From Bin87 sp026710825 (lineage in GTDB: Bacteria > Chloroflexota > Dehalococcoidia > Lucifugimonadales > UBA3495), in contig OZ247427.1 in NCBI GenBank assembly GCA_965232815.1, positions 372,001 through 436,000 on the forward strand: a stretch of 64,000 nucleotides of DNA. Reading direction: 5' to 3'. The translations under genes were made by a program, and so were the position numbers. The notes below the pieces were generated by a model, which saw nothing but the letters and a program-made list of their open reading frames with translations, was not told the origin of the DNA and ran no database searches. Of this stretch, positions 42,959-51,220 are shown piece by piece; within the stretch, counting starts at the first letter, position 1; every line of letters starts with the position of its first letter.

Positions 42959-43969
42959 ATGGAACCCGAACGCGACACCTTATTGAAACTCTACCGCACC
43001 ATGACCACCATTCGTCATTTCGAAGAGCGCGGCGTCCCCGAAACCGGACAGCGCGGCATGTCCTCCTCCGTTCACTCCTCCGTGGGCCAGGAAGCCGTAC
43101 CCACCGGCGTTTGCGCCCACCTCACCGACGATGACTACATCGGCAGCACCCACCGCGGCCACGGCCACTGCATCGCCAAGGGCGTCGACCCGAAGCTGAT
43201 GATGGCCGAACTCTTCGGACGCAGCGACGGCCCCAACAAGGGCAAGGGCGGCTCCATGCACATCGCCGACATGAGCAAGGGCATGCTCGGCACCAACGGC
43301 ATCGTCGCCGGCAGCGTCCCCCTGGCCGTCGGCGCAGCCCTCACCTCCAAGATTCGCAAGTTGGGCCGCGTCGCCGTGGCATTCTTCGGCGACGGCGGAG
43401 CCAACCAGGGCGTGCTCCACGAGTGCATGAACCTCGCCTCCGTGTGGAAACTCCCCGTCATTTTCTGCTGCGAAAACAACGGCTACGCCGAGTCCACTCC
43501 GGTGGAATACGGCCTCTCCGTCGCCAACGTGGCCGACCGCGCCGCCGGCTATGACATGCCTGGCTTCCACGTCGACGGGATGGACGTCCTGGCGGTTTAC
43601 GAAGCCGCCGGTGAAGCCGTCTCCCGCGCCCGCGCCGGAGATGGCCCCGCGCTCCTCGAAGCCCGAACGTACCGGTACTACGGCCACACCGTCTTCGACA
43701 ATCCCCTCACCTACCGCACCAAGGAGGAAGAGGACCACTGGCGCGCCCGCGATCCGCTGCTCACCTTCCGCAACCACATGATCGCCCAGGGCAATGTCAT
43801 CACCGCCGAGGAACTCGACCAGATGGACGAGGAAGCCCGCGTGCTCATGGAAGAGGCCGTCGTCTTCGCCGACGCCAGCCCGCTCCCGGAACCCCACGAA
43901 ATCTACGAGGACGTGTACGACAACTATCCCATCGAAATGATGCGCCGCGGCGCCAACATGTCCGTGTAG
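42959..43969 (+). CDS. pdhA: Pyruvate/acetoin dehydrogenase E1 component, alpha subunit
   Basis: 336 residues; AAGGAGGGCG precedes the ATG. STHRGHGHCIAKGVDP, KGKGGSMHIAD and the thiamine-diphosphate motif GDGGANQG...CENNGYAESTP are all present. The E1 alpha/beta enzyme decarboxylates a 2-oxo acid and passes the acyl group to lipoyl E2. It could be a pyruvate, acetoin or branched-chain type; no E2 or E3 gene lies in the window to decide. The beta subunit is 680 bases downstream, separated by two small genes. Confidence 0.92.
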   Translation: MEPERDTLLKLYRTMTTIRHFEERGVPETGQRGMSSSVHSSVGQEAVPTGVCAHLTDDDYIGSTHRGHGHCIAKGVDPKLMMAELFGRSDGPNKGKGGSMHIADMSKGMLGTNGIVAGSVPLAVGAALTSKIRKLGRVAVAFFGDGGANQGVLHECMNLASVWKLPVIFCCENNGYAESTPVEYGLSVANVADRAAGYDMPGFHVDGMDVLAVYEAAGEAVSRARAGDGPALLEARTYRYYGHTVFDNPLTYRTKEEEDHWRARDPLLTFRNHMIAQGNVITAEELDQMDEEARVLMEEAVVFADASPLPEPHEIYEDVYDNYPIEMMRRGANMSV

Positions 43970-43991
43970 AACCCTCACCCAGCAATTGAAC

Positions 43992-44276
43992 ATGGTCGCT
44001 AACCTTGGCAAGGGCCAGCCAAACCTGACCGACGTCGAAATTTCGGCGTTGGGCAAACTCATCTACCGGCAAAACATCAGGCCGCTCATGACCGAAGAGG
44101 ACATCGGGAGGTTCGTATATGTGGACGTGCGCAGTGGCGAGTACGAGGTAGCCGAGAATATGCTCCATGCCACCCACAAGTTGAAAAAGCGGATTCCCGA
44201 CGCCTGTGGATTCATAGTGCGTGTCGGTTACTCCGTTCCCGTGTTCCTTGGGTGGCACGAGGAGCCGGAACTATGA
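43992..44276 (+). CDS. Hypothetical 94-aa protein inserted between E1 alpha and beta
   Basis: ATG at 43992 (a TTG at 43986 is in frame). Reads MVANLGKGQPNLTDVEISALGKLIYRQ..., ending VPVFLGWHEEPEL. No family recognised. Its stop overlaps the ATG of the aspartic-protease-like gene (ATGA), so the two form a coupled unit. The arrangement resembles small accessory pairs. Confidence 0.5.
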   Translation: MVANLGKGQPNLTDVEISALGKLIYRQNIRPLMTEEDIGRFVYVDVRSGEYEVAENMLHATHKLKKRIPDACGFIVRVGYSVPVFLGWHEEPEL

Positions 44277-44646
44277 CCACTGGCAGAGTAACTGCCACGC
44301 TCAAACCTCTCGTTCCGAGCACCATTCTGGACAGCCGAAACAACGCACATACCATCCAGTTCGTATTGGACTCAGGATTCAACGGACAATTGCTTCTGCC
44401 CGACCGGTACATCGACCGACTTGGCCTGTCGTCGAGGACTGGATTGACGCCCGCCCTGCGACCGGAGCGTTCGTGAAAATACCCTACACAGAAGCCGTAG
44501 TTGTTTGGCAAGGAGTGCGGCGACAGGCGCAAATCCTCCAGCTCGACTCCGAACCCCTCCTCGGTATGGAAATCCTCTGGAACCACCGCATCACCATCGA
44601 CGCCGTTCCCAACGGCCCCGTAACCATCACTCCAATCGGAGGCTGA
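44273..44646 (+). pseudogene. Clan AA (retropepsin-like) aspartic protease, frameshifted
   Basis: The first part, MTTGRVTATLKPLVPSTILD followed by FVLDSGFNGQLLLPDRYIDRLGL, has the Asp-Ser-Gly active-site motif of single-domain aspartic proteases. Its frame ends at 44476. The matching C-terminal part (GAFVKIPYTEAVVVWQG...LLGMEILWNHRITI) lies in another frame ending at 44646. The shift falls near 44415-44440. Together they make a family-length protein of about 124 residues, so it is a broken gene or an assembly error. Confidence 0.65.
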
Positions 44647-44650
44647 AAAT

Positions 44651-45706
44651 ATGACCACTATGGTTGAAACCCCCATGCTGCCCCCTCCGGGCGAAACCAG
44701 GACTCTGCAAACCCGCGAAGCCATCAACGAAGCCCTGATCCAGGAAATGCGACGCGACGAGACCGTCATCATCATGGGCGAAGAGATCGCCGGCGGCGCC
44801 GGCCGAGAACACCTCGGCATCGTCGACGCCTGGGGCGGCGCATTCCGCACCACCCGCGGACTCATCCAGGAGTTCGGCAACGAACGCGTGCTGGACACTC
44901 CGCTGTCCGAAGCCGCATTCGTCGGCACCGCCATCGGCGCCGCCTCCACCGGCATGCGCGCCGTCGCCGAGTTGATGTTCGTGGACTTCATCGGCGTCTG
45001 TATGGACCAACTCCTCAACAACGCCGCCAAGATGCGCTACATGTTCGGCGGCCAGGTCAAGGTCCCCTTCGTCATGCTCACCCGCATCGGCGCCGGATTC
45101 GGCAGCGCCGCCCAGCACTCCGAGTCCTTCTACTCGCTCTTCAGCCACATCCCGGGTCTCAAGGGAGTGTGTCCATCCGACGCCTACACCGCCAAGGGCC
45201 TTCTTCTCTCCGCCATCCGCGACGACGACCCCGTGGTGTTCTTCGAGCACAAGGGTCTCTACGGCGACACCTGCCCCGTGCCCGAGGAGATGTACACCCT
45301 GCCCCTGGGCAAAGCCCGCACCGTCCGCCCCGGCACCGACATGACCATCGTCGGCATCAGCAAGATGACCTGGACCGCCGTCGAAGCCGCCGAGGAACTC
45401 GCCAAAGAGGGCATCAACGCCGAGGTCATCGACCTCCTCAGCGTCTCCCCCATCGACTACGACCATGTCCTGGATTCCGTGCGCCGCACCCACCGCCTGC
45501 TGGTGGTGGACGAGGACACCCCGGTGTGCAGCATCTCTTCCGACATCTGCGCCCGCGTCGCCGAGGAAGCCTTCGACTACCTGGACGCTCCGCCGTCCCG
45601 CGTCACCCCGCCTCACACGCCGGTCCCCTACAGCCGCGCCCTGGAAAACCTCTACGTGCCCAACGCCGAGCGAGTAATCACCACCGCCCGCCGCCTCGTG
45701 GCATAG
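44651..45706 (+). CDS. pdhB: Pyruvate/acetoin dehydrogenase E1 component, beta subunit
   Basis: 351 residues. TREAINEALIQEMRRDETVIIMGEEI, VLDTPLSEAAFVGTAIGAASTGMRAVAELMFVDF and QHSESFYSLFSHIPGLKGVCPSDAYTAKGLL are E1 beta landmarks. GGAGGC lies just upstream. It pairs with pdhA to form the thiamine-dependent heterotetramer. The absence of lipoyl E2 and E3 genes behind it is unusual for a pdh operon. Confidence 0.92.
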   Translation: MTTMVETPMLPPPGETRTLQTREAINEALIQEMRRDETVIIMGEEIAGGAGREHLGIVDAWGGAFRTTRGLIQEFGNERVLDTPLSEAAFVGTAIGAASTGMRAVAELMFVDFIGVCMDQLLNNAAKMRYMFGGQVKVPFVMLTRIGAGFGSAAQHSESFYSLFSHIPGLKGVCPSDAYTAKGLLLSAIRDDDPVVFFEHKGLYGDTCPVPEEMYTLPLGKARTVRPGTDMTIVGISKMTWTAVEAAEELAKEGINAEVIDLLSVSPIDYDHVLDSVRRTHRLLVVDEDTPVCSISSDICARVAEEAFDYLDAPPSRVTPPHTPVPYSRALENLYVPNAERVITTARRLVA

Positions 45707-45714
45707 CGAACATC

Positions 45715-45743
45715 GTAGGGGCGGGTTTCAAGCAACCCGCCCC
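45715..45743. repeat. GTAGGGGCG palindrome (10-bp stem)
   Basis: GGGGCGGGTT and AACCCGCCCC flank a 6-base loop right after pdhB. First of two neighbouring copies. Confidence 0.65.
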
Positions 45744-45764
45744 GATACCGCATATACGCATCGC

Positions 45765-45790
45765 GTAGGGGCGAGTCATGACTCGCCCCC
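45765..45790. repeat. GTAGGGGCG palindrome (9-bp stem)
   Basis: GGGGCGAGT and ACTCGCCCC flank CATG, 22 bases after the previous copy. Both lie in the leader of the NHL gene. Confidence 0.65.
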
Positions 45791-45828
45791 GCCATCTCGA
45801 AATCCCCACCGTCCTGGAGGCCCTACCC

Positions 45829-46713
45829 ATGACCACTGTCGGATCCGACAAACACACCTACACCCTCACCTCCGACTGGGCCAAAATGCCCGACGCCCAC
45901 CCGCTGGGCGCAGTCAGCGCCATCGCCAGCGACTCCGCCGGCGACATCTACGCCTTCCATCGCGCCGACCCGCCCATCGCCATCTTTGACCGCGCCACGG
46001 GCGCATTCAAAAGCGGATGGGGCAACGGCGGCTATGTGTACGCCCACGGCTTTTACATCGAGGACGACATCGTGTACCTCACCGACCGGGACACTTCGAC
46101 CTGCATGATGTACACCCTGGACGGCAAGCTCATCCAGATGCTGGGTCGCTACATGGTCCACTCCGACACGGGGGCTGAGGTGGCCGGCCAACTGGTCCCG
46201 CGAGCCGCCGGCCCGTTCAACTATCCTGCCGAGCTGGTGCCCTCCCCCAGCGGAGACCTGTACGTCGCCGACGGCTACCGCAACGCTCGCGTCCACCGGT
46301 TCGACAACGACGGCAACCATAAGTATTCGTGGGGCAAGCCCGGCAAGGAACACCCCTACGAATTCCACCTGCCCCACAGCGTCCTGGTGACCCGCGAAGA
46401 CCGCGTCTATGTCTGCGACCGCGAGAACAGTCGCGTCCAGATATTCAACACGTCCGGCGACTTCATCACCATGTGGACTGACGCCCAGCGGCCCACCGAC
46501 ATCGCCGAGACCCCAGAGGGCGATTTCGTCGTCAGCGAACTTGCCACGCTGGACAACTCAAAGAGCCCGCGCGTCAGCATATTCGACCGCGACGGCAACG
46601 CGCTCGCCCGGTGGGACAGCCGATCCGCCCACGGCATCTGGTGCGACGCCCAGGGAGACATCTTCCTCGCACTCACCGGCGACCGCGCCGTCGACAAATA
46701 CGGTCGCGGTTAG
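45829..46713 (+). CDS. NHL-repeat beta-propeller protein (paralog of 16502-17377)
   Basis: 294 residues from the ATG at 45829 (MTTVGSDKHTYTLTSDW), with TGGAGG eight bases upstream. Propeller blades are visible: GDIYAFHRADPPIAIFD, DDIVYLTDRDTSTCMMYTLDGKL, GDLYVADGYRNARVHRFDNDG, DRVYVCDRENSRVQIFNTSGD. Shared blocks with the copy at 16.5 kb cover the whole length, so they are full-length paralogs. No secretion signal. Role unknown. Confidence 0.85.
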   Translation: MTTVGSDKHTYTLTSDWAKMPDAHPLGAVSAIASDSAGDIYAFHRADPPIAIFDRATGAFKSGWGNGGYVYAHGFYIEDDIVYLTDRDTSTCMMYTLDGKLIQMLGRYMVHSDTGAEVAGQLVPRAAGPFNYPAELVPSPSGDLYVADGYRNARVHRFDNDGNHKYSWGKPGKEHPYEFHLPHSVLVTREDRVYVCDRENSRVQIFNTSGDFITMWTDAQRPTDIAETPEGDFVVSELATLDNSKSPRVSIFDRDGNALARWDSRSAHGIWCDAQGDIFLALTGDRAVDKYGRG

Positions 46714-46737
46714 ACCCGACCAACGCCAAAATCGATT

Positions 46738-46762
46738 AGGGGCGGGTTTGAAACCCGCCCCT
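46738..46762. repeat. AGGGGCGGGTTT palindrome (12-bp stem)
   Basis: AGGGGCGGGTTT and AAACCCGCCCCT are separated by one base, 24 bases after the NHL gene stop; CGCTTTTC follows, so it may terminate. Confidence 0.65.
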
Positions 46763-46797
46763 CGCTTTTCCGTTGGTCGCCGGATACTGCTCTTGGG

Positions 46798-47151
46798 TTA
46801 GAAAATCTGCATTACAGGATTGGTAACAACGACCGCAACAATTCCGGAAATGATGATGCCTCCAATCCAGCGGGATTCTCGACGAGTCGCTGCACTGTTG
46901 GCGTTCATCTCGCCCCGTAGCGATTCCACATTGGCATTCATCTCGGCGCGCAACGATTCCACATTGGCGTTCATATCGTTACGCAGCGAATCTACGTTGG
47001 CATTCACCTCGGCACGGTTGGCGTTCACGTCCGTCCGCAGAGATTGAATATCCTGCGCAATCGCGGTGAAACGCTCGGTGTGGTCCCGTAGCCTTTCACT
47101 GACTTGGGTTAGGGCGCCTTCAAGAAAACTGATTCTACTTTCAGTAGTCAT
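46798..47151 (-). CDS. Coiled-coil protein with C-terminal membrane anchor and 11-residue repeats
   Basis: 117 residues. Residues 40-85 repeat an 11-residue unit (NANVESLRxEM), encoded by 33-base tandem repeats at 46900-47031. The C-terminus IGGIIISGIVAVVVTNPVMQIF is one membrane span. It is probably a membrane-tethered trimeric or parallel coiled coil. Its role is unknown. It is followed downstream on the same strand by no gene and preceded by the MoaD-like gene, 15 bases away. Confidence 0.7.
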   Translation of the reverse strand: MTTESRISFLEGALTQVSERLRDHTERFTAIAQDIQSLRTDVNANRAEVNANVDSLRNDMNANVESLRAEMNANVESLRGEMNANSAATRRESRWIGGIIISGIVAVVVTNPVMQIF

Positions 47152-47166
47152 GGCGAATTGCCTGGA

Positions 47167-47442
47167 CTATCCCCCGGCAACCGCCGGCACAATGCTGATC
47201 TCGTCGCCCGATTTGATCGACGTCTTCAAACCCTGGTCGAAACGAATGTCCTCGCCATTCACGTAGATGTTGACGAAGTATCGCAACTCACCTTCCTCGT
47301 CTAGCAGCCGCTCCTTGAAACCGGGGTAGTCGGACTCCAACTTGTCGATCATCTGCGACAGGTCATCTACCTCCAGTTCCACCTTGTCGGCTCCGTGGGT
47401 CATACGTCGCAGCGGTGTGGGAATACGTACCATAACGCCCAT
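47167..47442 (-). CDS. MoaD/ThiS-family ubiquitin-like protein
   Basis: 91 residues ending VPAVAGG, the diglycine tail that is adenylated and thiocarboxylated or conjugated in this family. The start MGVMVRIPTPLRRMTHG and FVNIYVNGEDIRF...GDEISIVPA fit the beta-grasp fold. Close downstream of NIL and thrC genes, so it is a sulfur-carrier candidate for amino-acid sulfur metabolism. It could also be a small-modifier protein. Confidence 0.85.
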   Translation of the reverse strand: MGVMVRIPTPLRRMTHGADKVELEVDDLSQMIDKLESDYPGFKERLLDEEGELRYFVNIYVNGEDIRFDQGLKTSIKSGDEISIVPAVAGG

Positions 47443-47497
47443 TGGGGATTCTCCTCCTGTTGTTCTGCGTGCCCCGGGGCGTCATCGGTCACCGGGG

Positions 47498-47740
47498 TTA
47501 GCCTTCAATTACGTCTCCGGCAATCGGATCAACGCGCACGCCGTTGTCGGCCACCCACGTCAAACCTCTCTGAATCTCATCGTCCGTGCCATCCAACTCC
47601 AATACCACCCATCCCATGTCGGCGCGCACGTCCGCCCGCCGTATGTTGGTGACCACGTCGAAATCGTGCCCCAGCCGGTAGATGATCGGCTCGCGCACCA
47701 TGTCCGCCGAGAATGTGAACCGGACCCGTTGTCGCGCCAT
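47498..47740 (-). CDS. NIL domain protein
   Basis: 80 residues. RVRFTFSADMVREPIIYRLGHDFDVVTNIRRADVRADMGWVVLELDG is the NIL domain known from methionine-ABC transporter ATPases and NIL-ferredoxins, where it binds a sulfur amino acid or takes part in sulfur assimilation. Only the domain is present. It starts 6 bases after thrC, implying a common transcript. Confidence 0.85.
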   Translation of the reverse strand: MARQRVRFTFSADMVREPIIYRLGHDFDVVTNIRRADVRADMGWVVLELDGTDDEIQRGLTWVADNGVRVDPIAGDVIEG

Positions 47741-47746
47741 CGAGCG

Positions 47747-49036
47747 TTACACCCCGGCGGCCATGCGGCTCTCCAGGGCCGCTTCGAACGATCCCATCAT
47801 GGGCTTCACCAGCAGCGGATTCACCACTTCCTCCACCGCTTCCTGCGTCTTCAACCCGTTGCCCGTGATGTACGCGACGGTCAGTTCATCCGGCCCGATT
47901 GCCCCCGACTCCGCCAGGTACTTCAGCGTGGAGACCGTTACGCCTCCCGCCGTCTCCGTGAACACCCCTTCCGTCTCCGCCAGCAACTTGATGCCTTCCA
48001 CCACCTTGTTCTCCGGCACCGCGTAGCCGCTCCCGTCCGATTCCCGGATCACCCGCAACGCGTAGATCCCGTCCGCAGGGTTGCCGATGGCCAGCGATTT
48101 GGCGATGCTGTCCGGCCGCACCGGGCGGATCTGGTTTTTCTGGTTTTCCCAAGCCCACACGATGGGACTGCATCCCTCCGCCTGCGCCATGTGCATGCGC
48201 GTCGTCACCGCCGGATGATGAACAGTGTTCTGGTCCGCTCCGAACGGCATCGGCTCGACCCCGTCCAGCAGGCCCAGGCACGCCAGTTCATTGAACCCCT
48301 TCCATATCTTCGTGAACATCGCTCCCGACGCCGACGGGATCACCACGTGGTCTGGAATCCGCCATCCCAACTGCTCCGCCACCTCGTAGCCCAGCGTTTT
48401 GCTGCCCTCGGCGTAATAGGGCCGCATGTTGATGTTCACGAACGCCCAGGGATAGTTGTCGCTGATCTCACTGCACAGTCGGTTGACTTCGTCATACGTC
48501 CCGTCAACGGCAACCAGCGTCGGGTTGTACACCGCCGCCCCGATCACCTTCCCCCGTTCCAGGTCCGCGGGAATGAACACCACCGCGTCGATGCCCGCCC
48601 GCGCCGCGTGCGCCGCCACGCTGCAGGCCAGGTTTCCGGTGCTCGCGCAGGCCAGCGTCTCATATCCGAACTCGACGGCCTTCGTCGCCGCCACCGAGAC
48701 CACCCGGTCCTTGAACGAAAACGACGGGTTGACGCTGTCGTTCTTGATGTACAGGTTGTTCAGACCCAGCCGTTTCCCCAGGTTCTTGGCCTTCATCAGC
48801 GGCGTGTAGCCCGCCATTATGTCCACCGGGTCTTCGGCCGAAGCCGGCAGCAGATCCTCGTACCGCCAGATGCTCAAAGGCCCCCCGGCGATCCGGTCCC
48901 GGCTGATCACCTCGGAAATCGTCACATAGTCATATATGACCTCGAGGGGGCCGAAGCAGAAATCACAAACATTCAGCGGGTCGCCCGGGTACTCCCGGCC
49001 GCACTCCCGGCATTTCAATCCTTTAACAAAAGCCAC
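47747..49036 (-). CDS. thrC: Threonine synthase-family PLP enzyme
   Basis: 429 residues. An N-terminal rubredoxin-like knuckle CRECGREY...CDFCFGPLE precedes the PLP domain, with the Schiff-base lysine in PSFSFKDR and the phosphate loop ACASTGNLACS. Threonine synthase converts phosphohomoserine to threonine. Linkage to NIL and MoaD-like genes hints that it could use a sulfur donor, as in some cysteine or homocysteine pathways; substrate is thus not certain. Confidence 0.85.
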   Translation of the reverse strand: MAFVKGLKCRECGREYPGDPLNVCDFCFGPLEVIYDYVTISEVISRDRIAGGPLSIWRYEDLLPASAEDPVDIMAGYTPLMKAKNLGKRLGLNNLYIKNDSVNPSFSFKDRVVSVAATKAVEFGYETLACASTGNLACSVAAHAARAGIDAVVFIPADLERGKVIGAAVYNPTLVAVDGTYDEVNRLCSEISDNYPWAFVNINMRPYYAEGSKTLGYEVAEQLGWRIPDHVVIPSASGAMFTKIWKGFNELACLGLLDGVEPMPFGADQNTVHHPAVTTRMHMAQAEGCSPIVWAWENQKNQIRPVRPDSIAKSLAIGNPADGIYALRVIRESDGSGYAVPENKVVEGIKLLAETEGVFTETAGGVTVSTLKYLAESGAIGPDELTVAYITGNGLKTQEAVEEVVNPLLVKPMMGSFEAALESRMAAGV

Positions 49037-49218
49037 CGGATGGTACCTCCGTGGTTAGTTGCTGCACTCGAGCTCGGCACGTGCGCTCCGCGCTTCGATG
49101 ATCCTCACTGTTGCGAAACGATATTGTGCCAGACGCCGCCCGTCGCTCGCAACTCACTCGCTGCGGGGCCTCGCCAGCCGGCCCGCCGCCGTTGGGCTCT
49201 TCGGTTCCGGCAGTCGCC

Positions 49219-49707
49219 CTAGTGCCCGGGATGATACCAATGGCTGTCGAAGAACATCAGCGGGTTCACGTCGGCGTCGGCGCTCGCCTGCATTTCCTTG
49301 ACTTCGCCCACGTAGATCGTGTGGTCACCATATACGTGCGATCCGACAATGTCGCAGTTGAAGAACACCATCGACCCGTCCAACTGCGGTACGTCGTGCG
49401 CCCCCGCCGTGTACGAATATTCGGGATTTCCCTCGCGCTGCTCAGGCCGCCGGGCGAAATACATCCCCAGTTCTTCCTGTTCCTCCCGCAGCACGTTGAC
49501 CCCAATCCTCTTCTGCTCTTCCACGTAACCGTACGTGATGGTGTTGTGAGCCACGCACACCAGCAGCGTCGGCGGGTCCAGGCATACCGACGTGAACGCG
49601 TTCGCTGTCATCGCGTGAGGATTGCCCTCCGGATCCAGCGTGGTGATCACCGTCACCCCGGTCGCGAATTTTGACATTGCCTGCCGAAAGTCGATTTGAC
49701 TAACCAC
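49219..49707 (-). CDS. Flavin reductase family protein
   Basis: 162 residues. FRQAMSKFATGVTVITTLDPEGNPHAMTANAFTSVCLDPPTLLVCV is the FMN-binding split-barrel signature. The family supplies reduced flavin to partner monooxygenases or binds FMN itself. No monooxygenase lies next to it; it stands alone between thrC and the BtuF-like gene. Confidence 0.9.
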   Translation of the reverse strand: MVSQIDFRQAMSKFATGVTVITTLDPEGNPHAMTANAFTSVCLDPPTLLVCVAHNTITYGYVEEQKRIGVNVLREEQEELGMYFARRPEQREGNPEYSYTAGAHDVPQLDGSMVFFNCDIVGSHVYGDHTIYVGEVKEMQASADADVNPLMFFDSHWYHPGH

Positions 49708-50097
49708 TGCGGCTTACCCCCGATAATTTGGCGATGATTATACCCGGACAGTATCAACGTTGCCAAACGCTATTCAATCCCTACAGCCATCCGCGCCAAT
49801 TGGCCCCTTCCCAATCCGAGCGCCATGCTGTCCACAAGCCGTACTCCAGGACATTCTTTCCTCACTCAATCTTGCCGGCCCGCTGAATTCCCGCACTCTG
49901 TCCGCCCGGTGTCACCTCCGGCCAAACAAACACCAATCAACCCTGACCAACTATCCCTCTGCATTGCCTCGGCATTATCCGCGGGTACATTGCCTGCATC
50001 GTGGAGCGCGTAAGCAAGACACCGCGTCCAAAGTCCCTCGGATTCAGCGCACTCGCCCCCTAGTTGCCAGCGCCACCGCTCCGTGGACTCACCCCGG
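49708..50097. other. 390-base stretch without a gene
   Basis: Open frames here are Pro/Ser-rich and not protein-like. No repeat or hairpin stood out. Confidence 0.5.
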
Positions 50098-51120
50098 TCA
50101 GGCCACCACCGCGCCCAGTTCCCCTCGCTCCGCTCCGTCCGAAATCGGGGGCCACTGCACAAAAGCCTCGCCTATCCTGTCGGCCGACAGATTTCGCGCC
50201 CGTTCCGCGTCCAGCTTCAGCACGGTATTCGGCGGAATGTGCCCTGAGAACAGTCCCGGATGCGTCAACTCCGCCAGCAACTCCAGCCCATCGACCACCC
50301 TTGGCCCCGGCCTACTCAGCGTGCTGTGGTCCACCAGGTACACCTCCCCCGACTGCACCGCCGGCAATTCGTCCCACCCCGGCTGACTCGCCAACCACGG
50401 AATCTCCCGAACGCTCCGAGCCAGGTCCGACGAGCACAGGTCGATGTACAACTTCTCGGGGGCCGCCGACACCACCTCGCTCCATTCGATCCGCTCCGCC
50501 GCGCATCCCGCCTCGAACCGCTCCGGCAGCGCGCCGCCCGCCCGCCACACCAGGTCGGTGACCCAGTGCCCGCCGATCACCAGCGGGTTGACTCCCTCCA
50601 GCGAGAATACCGCCGGCCGGTAATCCGCCCGACTCACCTTCTCCTCAACCAATCCGATGCGCGCTCGCAAACTCGCCACCAGTCCGGCCGCCGCATCCGA
50701 CACACCGCACGCGTCCCCGATCTCGGCGAAACTACCCAATATCTCGTCCAACGTCCGCGGGTTCAGGTTCAGCACCGTCGGCAGGAGCGCCATCGGTTCC
50801 ACCGCCGCACGCACGGTGCCGGCATCAACCTCGCAGAAGTAGCAGAGGTCCTGCGTCAACACCAGGTCCGGCGCGGCCTGCCTCAACCAGTCCACATCCA
50901 GGTCGTACGGGCTTTCGCCGGACGACAGGATGCGGCTCATCTCCGCCTCAACCTCTTCGCTCGACATCACCGACGGGTCGATCCTGCTCCGGCAAACTAC
51001 CCGGATGTCCGCAACCTCGGGAGGATAATCGCAAAGATCCGTAACCCCTATGATCTGCTCGCCCATCCCCAGGGCAAACAATATCTCGGTGCCGCTGGGA
51101 AGTAATGAGCATATCTGCAC
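50098..51120 (-). CDS. Cobalamin-binding (BtuF-like) substrate-binding protein
   Basis: 340 residues from the GTG at 51120 (VQICSLLPSGTEILFALGMG), with AAGGGGG upstream. The Rossmann-like halves contain GVTDLCDYPPE, PDLVLTQDLCYFC and NPLVIGGHWVTDLVWRAGG, usual in cobalamin/iron-complex binding proteins. There is no signal peptide at this start, and no permease or ATPase is adjacent, so it may be cytoplasmic or an orphan. Cobalamin as ligand is inference from the family. Confidence 0.8.
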   Translation of the reverse strand: MQICSLLPSGTEILFALGMGEQIIGVTDLCDYPPEVADIRVVCRSRIDPSVMSSEEVEAEMSRILSSGESPYDLDVDWLRQAAPDLVLTQDLCYFCEVDAGTVRAAVEPMALLPTVLNLNPRTLDEILGSFAEIGDACGVSDAAAGLVASLRARIGLVEEKVSRADYRPAVFSLEGVNPLVIGGHWVTDLVWRAGGALPERFEAGCAAERIEWSEVVSAAPEKLYIDLCSSDLARSVREIPWLASQPGWDELPAVQSGEVYLVDHSTLSRPGPRVVDGLELLAELTHPGLFSGHIPPNTVLKLDAERARNLSADRIGEAFVQWPPISDGAERGELGAVVA

Positions 51121-51164
51121 GGCGCGGCCCCCTTTGCAAATGGTCCTGCGTAGTCGGCACGCGG

Positions 51165-51180
51165 ATTGTAGCATATACTC
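51165..51180. promoter_or_regulatory. Divergent promoter region
   Basis: Minus strand: TGCTACAAT, an extended -10 for the BtuF-like gene. Plus strand: TATACT, for the MFS gene. The two overlap by several bases. Confidence 0.4.
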
Positions 51181-51220
51181 TGCGGCAGACCGCCTCCGCG
51201 TTCAGTTCATAACGGCCACC

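Noticed and set aside
44651..45706. Transketolase C-terminal half as an alternative to E1 beta
   Set aside because: Length, start motif and pairing with an E1 alpha gene fit the dehydrogenase better.
47342..49222. 626-codon open frame opposite thrC, NIL and MoaD-like genes
   Set aside because: Shadow frame; the minus-strand genes have recognisable motifs and tight operon spacing.
49760..50386. 208-codon open frame after the flavin reductase region
   Set aside because: Pro/Ser/Thr-rich translation with no motif, and its second half lies opposite the BtuF-like gene.
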